Shown here: positions 7,587 through 16,533 of the stretch, piece after piece
How positions within the stretch are numbered: the stretch's first letter is position 1
Layout of the letters: the number at the start of each line of letters is the position of its first letter
Source: REEP01 sp964517265
GTDB lineage: Bacteria; Pseudomonadota; Alphaproteobacteria; Rhodospirillales; Defluviicoccaceae
Direction: 5' to 3'
Assembly: GCA_964517265.1 (NCBI GenBank)
Contig: CAZFBS010000021.1
Location: forward strand, 1-45,264
Length of the DNA stretch: 45,264 bases
Made by a program: the position numbers and the translations under genes
The notes under the pieces: generated by a model
What the model was told of the DNA's origin: nothing
Seen by the model: the letters and a program-made list of their open reading frames with translations, nothing else
Databases searched by the model: none

Positions 7587-10541
7587 ATGCTCCCACAAAA
7601 ACGCCTTTTTTTTCTTATCGCTGTCATGATCGGCGTGGTGTCGATTGTCGGCGCAAGCGCCATCTCCGTGATTTACATTGGCGGCCGCGAGCGCGAGCGC
7701 CTTCGTCTGCAAGACTTGGTGCAGAGCCAAGCGCGTCTACTGGAGGGAAGAGCGCGGTTCGACCGCATCTACACCACGTATCCGCAAGGACCGGAAGCGG
7801 CGACATTGTCACAATTCATCGAAAGTCAGCGCTCGTTCGCGCGGCAAGGCTTGGGGACGACCGGAGAAATTGCTCTGGCCAGACAGGAAGGCAACCAGAT
7901 CGTTTTCCTGTTCCGGCAGCACGCCCGCGAGATGGACCAGCCCCTAACAATCCCTCTCGATTCGCCGGTTGCCGAACCCATGCGCGCGGCGCTCAATGGG
8001 CAGTCCGGAACGATGATCGGCAAGGATTATCGCGGCCACTTCGTTCTTGCCGCGTACGAACCCGTTGCCGTCCTCAACCTCGGCCTCGTTGCCATGATCA
8101 ATCTCGACGAAGTCCGTAGGCGCTTCACGGAGGCGGCGGTCCCATTATTCTTTATCAGCCTTCTGACGGTGGTGGGCGCAGCGACGCTGTTCTGGCGGAT
8201 CACCGAGCCGGTGATGCGCCAACTCGGCGACAGCGAGGCGCGCTTTCGTGGCTTGTTCGAGCACATGAAGAGCGGAGCGGCTGTGTTTCAGGCATTGCCA
8301 GACGCCGGCGATTTTCTGTTTACGGACCTCAACCGCAGAGGCGAGCAGATTGGCCGAGTGGAGCGCGATCAGGCTGTCGGGCGGCGGGTGATGGAGGTAT
8401 TCCCCGGCACCGCGCAGTTCGGTCTGCTCGACGATATGAAGGAAGTCTGGACCTCCGGTGTGCCGAAAGATCTCCCCGCACGCTATTATCGCGATCGTCG
8501 GTTGGAAGGCTGGCGCGAAAGTCACGTTTACAAGCTGCCCAACAACGAAGTCGTTGTCCTGTTCGATGATGTGACGGAGCAAAAGCAGGCCGAGCAAGCA
8601 CTGCGGGAGAGCGAGTCCCGCTTCCGCGGAACCTTCGAGAATGCTGCCGTCGGCATGGCTCACGTCGGTCTCGATGGATCCTGGCTCCGCGTCAATGAGC
8701 GCCTCTGCCAGATTGTCGGCTACAGCCGGGAGGAACTCACGCGGAGAACCTTTCAACAGATTACCCATCCAGAGGATCTGGACGCCGACCTCGAACAGTT
8801 TGACTTGCTTCTCAGCGGAGAGATCGTGTTCTACAGCATGGAGAAGCGCTACCTTCACAAGGACGGCCGCGCGGTCTGGGTCAACCTGACTGCCGCGCTC
8901 CAGTACGACGATGGCGGACACCCCCTCTACAGCATTGTCATTCTCGAGGACATCGGGACCCGCAAAAGAGCCGAACAATCCTTGTTGGAGAGCCAGACGC
9001 GGATGCGGGCGCTGCTCGACGCCAGCGAGGACGAGATCCTGCTTTTGTCGATTGACGGACGCGTTCTCGCCATCAACAAGGCTGCGGAACGGCGGCTGGC
9101 CAAAAGGATCGCAGGAGCAGTGCCTGTCGGTGCCACTCTTGCCGAGCTCCTGCCCCACGATTTGGCAGAGGCAAGACTGGCCTCTGTTCGCGCCGTTGCG
9201 GCCTCGGGGGCGTCACTGCATCAGGAGAACTCAATTCGCGCTCGCTGGTTCGACTTCTGGTTTTATCCCGTGCAGCACGGAAGCGAGGCGGTTGCCGAAG
9301 TTGCCGTATATGCCCGAGAGATCACCGCGCAAAAGCGGGCGGAAGCGGAACTGCGAAGACTTTCCCAAGCCATCCAGCAGAGCCCGGCCTCTGTGGTCAT
9401 TACCGATCCTGCCGGAGGGATCGTTTACGTCAATCCCAAATTTACCGAAGTGACCGGCTATACGTTTCGTGAAGCGCTCGGCCGAAACCCTCGAATCTTG
9501 AAGTCCGGATATACGACAGCAAGGGAATATCGGGAACTCTGGCTGACAATTACCAACGGGCAGATCTGGCGAGGAGAATTCCAGAATCGCAAAAAGAATG
9601 GAGATTTGTATTGGGAGATTGCTTCGATCGGCCCCGTCAAAAACGAAGAGGGTACGATTATCAACTTCGTTGCGGTCAAGGAAGATATCACCGAACGTCG
9701 CGCCGTCGAGACGCAGTTGCGCCACTCGCAGAAAATGCAGGCGATCGGTCAGCTGACTGGCGGAATCGCGCATGACTTCAATAATTTGCTGACGATCATT
9801 GTCGGCAACCTGCAACTCATCGAATTCGGCGTCCGCGACGACGAGCGCTTGCACAGTTTCGTCAGCGACGCTCTTTGGGCCGCCACTCGTGGCGGTGAAC
9901 TGACCCATCGGCTGTTGTCGTTCGCGCGAATGCAGCCGTTGCGGCCGGCACCGGCAAGTCTGAACGAAATCGTCAGCGGGCTGACCGATCTCCTCCGCCG
10001 CACGTTGGGCTCGAGCATCGAGGTGGTCGAGGTACTTGCCCCCGATCCACCGAGCATCATGGTTGATACCGGAGAATTGGAGCGGGCAATTGTCAACCTC
10101 GCCATCAACGCACGTGACGCCATGCCGACGGGAGGGATCTTGACGATTGAAACAGGAACCACTGTGGTTCACCGTGGCGATGGTCAACAGCAGACGGATC
10201 TGGCACCGGGCGGGTACGTAACCCTTGCCGTGTCCGATACCGGCGAGGGGATGCCGCCAGAAGTGGTGGAACGAGTCTTTGAGCCCTTCTTCACGACCAA
10301 GTCCGGCGGCCAGCGCAGCGGTCTCGGTCTCAGCATGGTTTATGGATTTCTCAGGCAATCAGGAGGGCACATCGGCGTCGAGAGCGAAGAGGGAGCAGGA
10401 ACCACCTTTACGCTGTACTTTCCGCAACTCGAAAGGGCCGGCGCGGACGGCATAGGGATAAATGTGCCGACGCCGCAGGAAGCAATCGCTGCTCACCACC
10501 CGTATGAAAAGGTGATGCCATCTGATGATGGACGGCCATGA
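7587..10541 (+). CDS. Membrane-bound multi-PAS sensor histidine kinase
   Basis: A 984-residue protein from ATG 7587, chosen because 'MLPQKRLFFLIAVMIGVVSIV' starts TM1 directly. It has a periplasmic sensor of about 145 residues, TM2 at about 180-203, then about four PAS/PAC modules (from about 215, 340, 465 and 590), a HisKA domain of the 'GGIAHDFNNLL' type with His729, and a HATPase domain ending near residue 955 ('SDTGEGMP', 'GLGLSMVYGF'). There is no attached receiver domain, and the separate receiver gene just upstream is the likely partner. PAS4 ('ITDPAGGIVYVNPKFTEVTGY') is the best conserved. Ligand unknown. The frame extends upstream to 7362, but that part overlaps the receiver gene and is not coding in this frame. 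Confidence 0.9.
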   Translation: MLPQKRLFFLIAVMIGVVSIVGASAISVIYIGGRERERLRLQDLVQSQARLLEGRARFDRIYTTYPQGPEAATLSQFIESQRSFARQGLGTTGEIALARQEGNQIVFLFRQHAREMDQPLTIPLDSPVAEPMRAALNGQSGTMIGKDYRGHFVLAAYEPVAVLNLGLVAMINLDEVRRRFTEAAVPLFFISLLTVVGAATLFWRITEPVMRQLGDSEARFRGLFEHMKSGAAVFQALPDAGDFLFTDLNRRGEQIGRVERDQAVGRRVMEVFPGTAQFGLLDDMKEVWTSGVPKDLPARYYRDRRLEGWRESHVYKLPNNEVVVLFDDVTEQKQAEQALRESESRFRGTFENAAVGMAHVGLDGSWLRVNERLCQIVGYSREELTRRTFQQITHPEDLDADLEQFDLLLSGEIVFYSMEKRYLHKDGRAVWVNLTAALQYDDGGHPLYSIVILEDIGTRKRAEQSLLESQTRMRALLDASEDEILLLSIDGRVLAINKAAERRLAKRIAGAVPVGATLAELLPHDLAEARLASVRAVAASGASLHQENSIRARWFDFWFYPVQHGSEAVAEVAVYAREITAQKRAEAELRRLSQAIQQSPASVVITDPAGGIVYVNPKFTEVTGYTFREALGRNPRILKSGYTTAREYRELWLTITNGQIWRGEFQNRKKNGDLYWEIASIGPVKNEEGTIINFVAVKEDITERRAVETQLRHSQKMQAIGQLTGGIAHDFNNLLTIIVGNLQLIEFGVRDDERLHSFVSDALWAATRGGELTHRLLSFARMQPLRPAPASLNEIVSGLTDLLRRTLGSSIEVVEVLAPDPPSIMVDTGELERAIVNLAINARDAMPTGGILTIETGTTVVHRGDGQQQTDLAPGGYVTLAVSDTGEGMPPEVVERVFEPFFTTKSGGQRSGLGLSMVYGFLRQSGGHIGVESEEGAGTTFTLYFPQLERAGADGIGINVPTPQEAIAAHHPYEKVMPSDDGRP

Positions 10542-10596
10542 CATCGGGCCTCTACACCGACCACGCGCAGGCAGCCGTCCTGGGAAACGGGCGTCG

Positions 10597-10624
10597 TTGA
10601 CAACGGCCCGTCGCGGCCTATAAG
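10597..10624 (+). promoter_or_regulatory. Sigma-70-type promoter of the rplU operon
   Basis: A perfect -35 box TTGACA (10597-10602) and a -10-like TATAAG (10619-10624) are separated by 16 nt. The transcript would start near 10631 and leave a leader of about 67 nt before the rplU ATG. It is the only good match in the 156-nt gap and drives a ribosomal protein operon, as expected. Confidence 0.6.
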
Positions 10625-10697
10625 TTTCCGGTCACACTGGAGCGCGCTCGCCGGGGACGGCACGAGCAGTGCTATCATATTATTTACGGGGCAAGCC

Positions 10698-11135
10698 ATG
10701 TTCGCAGTGATCCGCACCGGCGGAAAGCAGTATCGTGTTCGCGAGAATTCATGCATCGAAGTGGAACGGCTGGCGGGCAGTCCCGGTGATACCCTGACCT
10801 TCGATGACGTTTTGATGGTTGGCGGCGCCGGCAGCGAGGCGCCGATGATCGGGAAGGCAGCGCAGGATACGGCGGCCGTGTTTGCCAAGCTTGTTGCTCA
10901 GACCCGCGGCGACAAGGTGCTCGTTTTTAAGAAAAAACGTCGCAAGAACTATCGTCGCATGCGAGGTCATCGCCAGGATCTGACGGTCGTGCGGATCACC
11001 GCGATTAGCCCATCCGGCGAGAGGCTGGCCGCCAGCGAGACGAGCCCTGCTGCAGGCGAACCAGCCGAGACAACGGTGCCTCGGGAGGACGCGGCGGGCG
11101 CGCCGGCGTCGAGCGAAGGCGAAGGGAAGGAGTAG
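10698..11135 (+). CDS. rplU: Large-subunit ribosomal protein bL21
   Basis: Residues 1-105 are the bL21 fold: 'MFAVIRTGGKQYRV' at the start and 'KVLVFKKKRRKNYRRMRGHRQ' (about 75-95) as the RNA-binding signature. bL21 binds 23S rRNA in the 50S subunit. The protein is 145 residues against about 103 for the E. coli version; the extra C-terminal ~40 residues are rich in Ala, Glu, Pro and Ser and look disordered, an extension known from alphaproteobacteria. First gene of the block, 6 nt before rpmA, with a probable promoter at 10597. Confidence 0.97.
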   Translation: MFAVIRTGGKQYRVRENSCIEVERLAGSPGDTLTFDDVLMVGGAGSEAPMIGKAAQDTAAVFAKLVAQTRGDKVLVFKKKRRKNYRRMRGHRQDLTVVRITAISPSGERLAASETSPAAGEPAETTVPREDAAGAPASSEGEGKE

Positions 11136-11141
11136 ACAGCA

Positions 11142-11399
11142 ATGGCACACAAGAAGGCGGGCGGCAGCTCGCGCAATGGCCGCGACAGCGCCGGTCGGCG
11201 TCTTGGCGTGAAAAAGTTTGGCGGAGAAGTCGTCGTGCCCGGCAACATCATCGTTCGCCAGCGGGGTACACGCTTCCATCCCGGCGAAAACGTCGGGATG
11301 GGTAAGGATCATACGTTATTTGCGCTCACCGGTGGTCAGGTTCGCTTTCTGACCAAAGGGCAGGGGCGCAAATATGTGATGATAGAGGCTGGCGCCTGA
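11142..11399 (+). CDS. rpmA: Large-subunit ribosomal protein bL27
   Basis: An 85-residue protein beginning 'MAHKKAGGSSRNGRDSAG', the invariant bL27 start whose N-terminal tail reaches the peptidyl-transferase centre. The 'GNIIVRQRGTRFHPG' segment is also diagnostic. AAGGAG at the end of rplU is its ribosome-binding site. No Firmicutes-style N-terminal extension needing cleavage is present. A strong terminator follows 31 nt after the stop. Confidence 0.98.
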   Translation: MAHKKAGGSSRNGRDSAGRRLGVKKFGGEVVVPGNIIVRQRGTRFHPGENVGMGKDHTLFALTGGQVRFLTKGQGRKYVMIEAGA

Positions 11400-11430
11400 T
11401 CTGTTAGACCTAGGCGAAGCAGAATTTACC

Positions 11431-11459
11431 GGGGGATCGGGTACCGCTCCCCCTTTTTT
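11431..11459 (+). terminator. Intrinsic terminator between rpmA and obgE
   Basis: GGGGGA (11431-11436) pairs with TCCCCC (11448-11453) around an 11-nt loop and is followed at once by six T (11454-11459): a textbook rho-independent terminator. It ends only 13 nt before the obgE ATG at 11473, so obgE must depend on read-through, on antitermination, or on a promoter inside this short region. Confidence 0.8.
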
Positions 11460-11472
11460 GCTGAGCGCGCTG

Positions 11473-12510
11473 ATGAAATTCCTCGACGAGGCGAAGGTTT
11501 ATGTTCGCAGCGGCGACGGAGGTGACGGCTGCGTGTCGTTCCGCCGTGAAAAATATATCGAGTTTGGTGGTCCTGACGGCGGCGACGGCGGGCGTGGGGG
11601 CGATGTGTTGGTGGAGGCTGTCGAGGGCCTCAACACCCTGATCGATTTCCGCTATCGGCAGCATTTCAAGGCAGGTCGTGGCGGCCATGGAATGGGCCGC
11701 AACAAGACCGGTGCCGACGGCGACGATGTGGTGCTCCACGTGCCGGTGGGTACCCAGTTGTTTACCGAAGACAAAGAGACTTTACTGGCCGATCTGGTCG
11801 AGCCGGGCCAGCGTGTGGTGATCGCGCGCGGCGGTACGCGCGGCTTCGGCAACGCCCGGTTCAAGACGGCAACCCGCCAAGCACCCCGCTATGCCGAGCC
11901 CGGCCGTCCGGGCGAGGAGCGCTGGCTGTGGCTCAGGTTGAAGCTGATGGCCGATGCCGGTTTGGTCGGGTTACCCAACGCCGGAAAGTCTACGTTTCTC
12001 GCGGCCTGCTCTCGCGCCCGTCCGAAGGTGGCGGATTATCCTTTCACCACCCTTTACCCGCACCTGGGCGTGGTCGAGGCGGAAGGGGAGCGCTTCGTCC
12101 TTGCCGACATTCCCGGCCTGATCGAGGGTGCGCACGAAGGAGTGGGTCTCGGCACCCGGTTCCTCGGTCACATCGAACGGTGCCGTGTTCTTCTTCACCT
12201 GGTCGACGGCACCGCTGCGGATCCTGCCGATGCCTACCGCACGGTGCGCCGTGAACTGGTTGCCTATGGCGGCGGCCTCACCAGCCGCCCGGAAGTGGTG
12301 GCCCTCAACAAATGCGATGCACTGACGGAACAAGAGGCCGCAGAGCGATGCTCTGCCGTTCAACAGGCGGCAGGAAGTCCTGTGTTTGTGATATCCGGCG
12401 TTGCCGGGACGGGCGTTGCGGAGGTTCTTAGGTGCGTTGTCACGCTGATACGCGATGCACGGCAGCAGGAGAAGCCGGTGGTGTCGCCGGCTCCGGACCG
12501 CTCCTTGTGA
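11473..12510 (+). CDS. obgE: Obg-family ribosome-associated GTPase
   Basis: A 345-residue protein with the glycine-rich OBG domain (residues 1-159, 'VRSGDGGDGCVSFRREK', 'DGGRGGDV') and a GTPase domain: G1 'GLPNAGKST', G3 'DIPGLIEGAHEG', G4 'NKCD'. It acts in 50S subunit assembly and stress control. ATG 11473 is chosen because 'MKFLDEAKVYV' is the conserved start; a TTG at 11458 lies inside the T-run of the terminator and is not credible. No good Shine-Dalgarno sequence is seen before the ATG. Its TGA overlaps the proB ATG (TGATG at 12508-12512). Confidence 0.96.
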   Translation: MKFLDEAKVYVRSGDGGDGCVSFRREKYIEFGGPDGGDGGRGGDVLVEAVEGLNTLIDFRYRQHFKAGRGGHGMGRNKTGADGDDVVLHVPVGTQLFTEDKETLLADLVEPGQRVVIARGGTRGFGNARFKTATRQAPRYAEPGRPGEERWLWLRLKLMADAGLVGLPNAGKSTFLAACSRARPKVADYPFTTLYPHLGVVEAEGERFVLADIPGLIEGAHEGVGLGTRFLGHIERCRVLLHLVDGTAADPADAYRTVRRELVAYGGGLTSRPEVVALNKCDALTEQEAAERCSAVQQAAGSPVFVISGVAGTGVAEVLRCVVTLIRDARQQEKPVVSPAPDRSL

Positions 12511-13643
12511 TGAACCACGTTCAACAGCAAAGGCAGATGCTAGCGGCGAGCCGGCGCCTGGTGGTCAAGATCGGCTCTGCGCTGCTGGTCGAAGAAGGGC
12601 AGGGGGCGATCCGCAGCGGCTGGCTGGAGGCCTTCGCCGCTGATGTCGCCGAGCTGCGCGCCCGTGGTCAGGAGGTGCTGGTGGTGACGTCCGGGGCCAT
12701 CGCCGTCGGGCGCCGGGATCTGCAGTTCGGTCACCGACCACTGCGCTTGCCGGAGAAACAGGCCGCAGCGGCCACGGGAATGGTCCGGCTGACCCATGCT
12801 TACCAGGAGGCGCTTGGCCGCCATGGGCTTACCGTCGCACTCGTGCTGCTCACGCTGGAGGACAGCGAGCACCGCCGCCGCTACATCAATGCCCGCAACA
12901 CGCTGACGACACTGCTGGGCATCGGCGTCGTTCCGCTGATCAACGAAAACGACACGGTGACAACCGAAGAGATCCGCTTTGGCGACAATGACCGCCTGAG
13001 CGCACGGGTCGCGGCGATGGTCAGTGCCGATATGTTGGTACTGCTCTCCGACATCGACGGGCTGTATACCGGCGATCCGCACAAGGACCCGACGGCAACG
13101 CTGATCCCTGAGGTGCGCGATATCACGCCCGAGATCGAGGCATCCGCCGGTGCGGCTTTGCCGGGGTACGGGACCGGCGGCATGGTGACCAAGCTGGCGG
13201 CGGCCAAAATTGCCGTTGCCGCCGGCTGCGGCATGGTGATCGCTGACGGCAAGCCGCTGCACGCATTGAAGCGGGTCGATGCAGGCGTGCCGTCGACGTG
13301 GTTTGTGCCGAGCGCATCGCCGCAGACGGCACGCAAGCGGTGGATTGGGGGCAGCTTGAAGCCGAGCGGAGCATTGATCGTGGACGAAGGCGCGGTGCGT
13401 GCGCTGACGGAGGGCAAAAGTCTGCTGCCGGCGGGTGTCGTCGGGGTTGAAGGCGTATTCAGTCGGGGCGATGCGGTGGTGGTGAAAATGGGAGATGGCC
13501 GCCAACTCGGCAGGGGGCTCTGCGCCTACTCATCTGGGGAAATGCGGTTGATCATGGGCCACAAAAGCGGTGAAATCGATGCCTGCCTCGGTTACCGTGG
13601 GCGCGACGAAGTCATCCATCGCGACGATTTGGTTTTGGGCTGA
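12510..13643 (+). CDS. proB: Glutamate 5-kinase
   Basis: A 377-residue protein: amino-acid kinase domain (about 15-265, 'LVVKIGSALLV', 'VVTSGAIAVGR', 'INENDTVTTEEIRFGDND', 'GTGGMVTKLAAA') followed by a PUA domain (about 285-370). It phosphorylates glutamate to gamma-glutamyl phosphate, the first and usually proline-inhibited step of proline synthesis. ATG 12510 overlaps the obgE stop; an upstream in-frame ATG at 12432 lies within obgE and is unlikely. proA follows 14 nt downstream. Confidence 0.96.
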   Translation: MNHVQQQRQMLAASRRLVVKIGSALLVEEGQGAIRSGWLEAFAADVAELRARGQEVLVVTSGAIAVGRRDLQFGHRPLRLPEKQAAAATGMVRLTHAYQEALGRHGLTVALVLLTLEDSEHRRRYINARNTLTTLLGIGVVPLINENDTVTTEEIRFGDNDRLSARVAAMVSADMLVLLSDIDGLYTGDPHKDPTATLIPEVRDITPEIEASAGAALPGYGTGGMVTKLAAAKIAVAAGCGMVIADGKPLHALKRVDAGVPSTWFVPSASPQTARKRWIGGSLKPSGALIVDEGAVRALTEGKSLLPAGVVGVEGVFSRGDAVVVKMGDGRQLGRGLCAYSSGEMRLIMGHKSGEIDACLGYRGRDEVIHRDDLVLG

Positions 13644-13657
13644 ACTTAAGGAGTTGC

Positions 13658-14950
13658 ATGACCCTCGATACCGTTGATCCTGTTGTCCACGCCGATGGCA
13701 TCGCGCCGCTGATGCGGCGGATCGGGCTGGAAGCGCGAGCGGCTGCGGGCATCCTTGCCTCGGCATCTACAGAAGCGAAGAACGCCGCCCTGACACAGGC
13801 CGCCGCCAACATCCGTGCGCGGACCGATATCATCCTCTCCGCCAACGCCAAGGATCGTGCCGGCGGTGAGGCAAAGGGCATGACCGGGGCGATGCTCGAC
13901 CGGCTTGCCCTTGATCCGTCTCGCGTCGAGGCAATTGCCAAGGGACTGGAGGACGTCGCCGCCTTGCCGGACCCGATCGGGACGGTGATCGCGGAGTGGG
14001 ATCGCGCCAATGGTCTGCACATCTCGCGCGTGCGAACGCCACTGGGGGTGGTTGGCGTGATCTACGAAGCGCGGCCGAATGTCACTGCGGATGCCGGTGG
14101 GCTGTGTCTGAAGGCGGGCAACGCTGCAATTCTGCGCTGCGGTTCGGAGAGCTTCAATACCTCGCTTGCCATCATGGGCAGCCTTGCGGCCGGGCTGCTT
14201 GCCGCCAACTTGAGCGAGGCCAGCATTCAGCTGGTTCCCACTACCGATCGAGCGGCGGTGGGTGAGATGCTGAAGATGACCGACTTCATCGACGTGATCG
14301 TGCCCCGCGGCGGCAAGTCCTTGATCGAGAGAGTAACCGCCGAGAGCAAGGTGCCGTTGTTCAAGCACCTGGAAGGAATTTGCCATACCTATGTGCACAA
14401 GGAGGCCGATCTTGAGCGGGCGCGGCGGGTCGTCCTCAACGCCAAGATGCGTCGCCCGGGAATCTGCGGGGCGACCGAAACATTGCTGGTTGATCGGGAT
14501 ATCGCTGCCGAGTTCGTCCCGCTGATTCTCGACGACCTCGCTGCCGCTGGTTGTGAGGTCCGCGGCGACGCGGAGAGCCGCGCGCTGGACCAGAGAATCC
14601 TGCCGGCTTCCGAGCAGGATTGGGATGCCGAATACCTCGACGCCATTCTGGCGCTGCGGATCGTCGGCAGCCTGGATGAGGCGATCGCACATATCCGCCG
14701 CCATTCCTCGCAACATACGGAGGCGATCCTGACGGAGAGCCCCGCTGCCGCCGACTGCTTTGTCCAATCGCTCGACAGCGCCATTCTGATGGTCAATGCC
14801 TCGACGCAATTCGCCGATGGCGGCGAATTTGGGATGGGTGCGGAAATCGGCATCTCTACGGGAAAGCTGCATGCTCGCGGCCCCGTCGGGGTCGAACAGC
14901 TTACAAGCTTCAAGTATATCGTTCGCGGCACCGGGCAGTGCCGGCCTTGA
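13658..14950 (+). CDS. proA: Gamma-glutamyl phosphate reductase
   Basis: A 430-residue member of the aldehyde dehydrogenase superfamily with ProA signatures 'RTPLGVVGVIYEARPNVTADA', 'KAGNAAILRCGSES' and 'RRPGICGATETLL', the last holding the catalytic Cys. It reduces gamma-glutamyl phosphate with NADPH to glutamate semialdehyde, the second proline step. AAGGAG lies a few nt before the ATG. It is cotranscribed with proB, so the two-step pathway is complete here (the final reductase ProC is not in the window). Confidence 0.97.
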   Translation: MTLDTVDPVVHADGIAPLMRRIGLEARAAAGILASASTEAKNAALTQAAANIRARTDIILSANAKDRAGGEAKGMTGAMLDRLALDPSRVEAIAKGLEDVAALPDPIGTVIAEWDRANGLHISRVRTPLGVVGVIYEARPNVTADAGGLCLKAGNAAILRCGSESFNTSLAIMGSLAAGLLAANLSEASIQLVPTTDRAAVGEMLKMTDFIDVIVPRGGKSLIERVTAESKVPLFKHLEGICHTYVHKEADLERARRVVLNAKMRRPGICGATETLLVDRDIAAEFVPLILDDLAAAGCEVRGDAESRALDQRILPASEQDWDAEYLDAILALRIVGSLDEAIAHIRRHSSQHTEAILTESPAAADCFVQSLDSAILMVNASTQFADGGEFGMGAEIGISTGKLHARGPVGVEQLTSFKYIVRGTGQCRP

Positions 14951-15013
14951 ACTCGGCTCTCGATCGTTCTTGAGCCGGGCCCGGACGACGGCGGGTGATC
15001 GAGCGGGACCGAG

Positions 15014-15643
15014 GTGGAGGTGCCTGTGCCAAGGCGTGTCGGCTTGTTGGGCGGATCCTTCAATCCGTCTCACGAAGGGCATCGGTATCTCTCGGAGCTG
15101 GCACTCAAGCATCTTCAGCTTCACCAGGTATGGTGGCTGGTCTCGCCGCAAAACCCGCTGAAGGCCGCCGGGGAAACAGCCCCTTTCGAAAAACGTCTCG
15201 CCGTTGCCAGAACGGTTGCCAGTCATCCCAGGATCCGGGTGACCGACATCGAGCGGCGCATCGGCACTCGCTATACGCTGGATACGGTGACCGCGCTGCA
15301 GGCGCGCTTTGCCGATACGCGATTTGTATGGCTGATGGGGGCGGACATCCTGCTCGAGCTGCCCGAGTGGAAGCAGTGGCAGCGGCTGTTCAGGCGCGTT
15401 CCCATTGCAGTGTTTCCCCGCCCGACCTATTCTTTAAGAGCGCTGTCAAGTACAGCGGCGCGGGCTTTCGCAGGGTCCCGGGTGCCGCAGAGGAAAGCAC
15501 GTCAGCTTGCCGAAATGGACCCACCCGCATGGGTCTTCCTGCAGACCCGCCCGCACGGTGCATCGGCAACGCGAATTCGGGCACGGCGCCGCATGTCCCA
15601 GAACGTCTCTTCGGGCATCGGCCCGAACAACGGGATCAACTGA
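15014..15643 (+). CDS. nadD: Nicotinate-nucleotide adenylyltransferase
   Basis: The nucleotidyltransferase motif 'GLLGGSFNPSHEGH' is at residues 10-23 and the C-terminal 'GASATRIRAR' matches the ISSTxIR motif, with 'MGADILLELPEW' between them. It adenylates nicotinate mononucleotide in NAD synthesis. The protein is 209 residues if it starts at GTG 15014; a GTG at 15026, which has GGAGG about 6 nt upstream, would give a 205-residue protein starting 'MPRRVGLLGG' and may be the real start. The C-terminus after residue 190 is short and of low similarity. It lies between proA and rsfS, its usual alphaproteobacterial place. Confidence 0.93.
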   Translation: MEVPVPRRVGLLGGSFNPSHEGHRYLSELALKHLQLHQVWWLVSPQNPLKAAGETAPFEKRLAVARTVASHPRIRVTDIERRIGTRYTLDTVTALQARFADTRFVWLMGADILLELPEWKQWQRLFRRVPIAVFPRPTYSLRALSSTAARAFAGSRVPQRKARQLAEMDPPAWVFLQTRPHGASATRIRARRRMSQNVSSGIGPNNGIN

Positions 15644-15711
15644 GGTAGGGGACCCAGATCATCGCCAGACATGCAAAGGCAAATGCAAACACCCTGACGA
15701 ACCCGTCACAG

Positions 15712-16044
15712 GTGTTGGTCGCGGTACAATCGTCTCTCGAAAACGATAAGGCGGAAAACATCGTTACGATTGATCTTGGCGGAAGATCAAGCTTGGCAGA
15801 CTACATCGTCATAGCCAGTGGAAACTCGAGTCGGCACCTTGGCTCGATGGCGGAGCATCTGTGCGAGAAGTTCAAGGCCGCGTCGACGCCGCGCCTCTCG
15901 GTGGAGGGCGCCACACAAGGAGATTGGGTGCTGATTGACGCCGGAGACGTCGTGGTGCATTTGTTCCGGCCGGAAATTCGTGAGTTCTACGCGCTCGAAA
16001 AGTTGTGGGAATTGCCGCAAGTCCGGTCAAACATCACGACGTGA
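15712..16044 (+). CDS. rsfS: Ribosomal silencing factor RsfS
   Basis: About 110 residues of the RsfS/DUF143 fold: 'DKAENIVTIDLGGRSSLADYIVIASGNSSRHLGSMAE' (residues 12-48) and 'GDVVVHLFRPEIREFYALEKLW' near the end. RsfS binds bL14 on the 50S subunit and blocks subunit joining in starvation. No ATG suits the start: GTG 15712 is taken; TTG 15715 and an upstream CTG at 15694 are alternatives, and the frame is open back to a TAG at 15646. The gene follows nadD as usual, but the common next gene rlmH is absent. Confidence 0.9.
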   Translation: MLVAVQSSLENDKAENIVTIDLGGRSSLADYIVIASGNSSRHLGSMAEHLCEKFKAASTPRLSVEGATQGDWVLIDAGDVVVHLFRPEIREFYALEKLWELPQVRSNITT

Positions 16045-16173
16045 GTGTGGGGTGAGGCATTTGCCGTGCCTGCGTCGCCGAGTTTTGTTGATCTCAGCGA
16101 CGCAGCCCGGGGTCTGTTCGGTGCGCCGTCTTTCGGCCTTTGCGCCTGGGCATTTGCCAAAATGGGTGCTGCG

Positions 16174-16533
16174 TCAACCGCAGGATGAATACCGGCGTTC
16201 CTTCGGAGTGACATAAGCCACCGCACAGTGCTTGGCGCAATAGGGCTTGCCCGGAACTGCCGACGAGCCGCAAAAGTGGAAGTTGTCTTCGCCGGGCTCG
16301 CCGATAGGCCAACTGCACATGCCGACACGAAGGGCTTCCAGTCTCAGGACATGGACAGGTTCCGGCTTTGGCTTCCATGACGGACGCCGTTGCGTCAAGC
16401 CCAGACGGTGGACTTTTCCGATCACTGCGTTCTTAGTAATTTGAAGGCGGCGGCCAATCTCGCTGGTGGAGAGTTCTTCGTTCCACAATGCGATGAGGAT
16501 GGCGGTTCGTTCGGGGGTCCAGTCGGCGGTCAT
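16174..16533 (-). CDS. gcrA: GcrA cell-cycle regulator
   Basis: A 119-residue protein. Residues 1-45 ('MTADWTPERTAILIALWNE', 'LQITKNAVIGKVHRLGL') are the GcrA helix-turn-helix domain, and the C-terminal part has the conserved 'CSWPIGEPGEDNFHFCG' and 'YCAKHCAVAY' Cys/His segment. In Caulobacter GcrA binds sigma-70 RNA polymerase and activates promoters carrying CcrM-methylated GANTC sites; this family is essentially alphaproteobacterial. The start ATG (16531-16533) has AAGGA about 5 nt upstream; an extension to 16584 is open but has no family match. A GACTC (GANTC) site lies at 16546-16550 in its leader. Confidence 0.95.
   Translation of the reverse strand: MTADWTPERTAILIALWNEELSTSEIGRRLQITKNAVIGKVHRLGLTQRRPSWKPKPEPVHVLRLEALRVGMCSWPIGEPGEDNFHFCGSSAVPGKPYCAKHCAVAYVTPKERRYSSCG

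Noticed and set aside
13646..15226. Long open frame on the minus strand opposite proA and nadD
   Set aside because: Antisense shadow of two certain genes in high-GC DNA; no domain and low-complexity Arg/Asp-rich translation.
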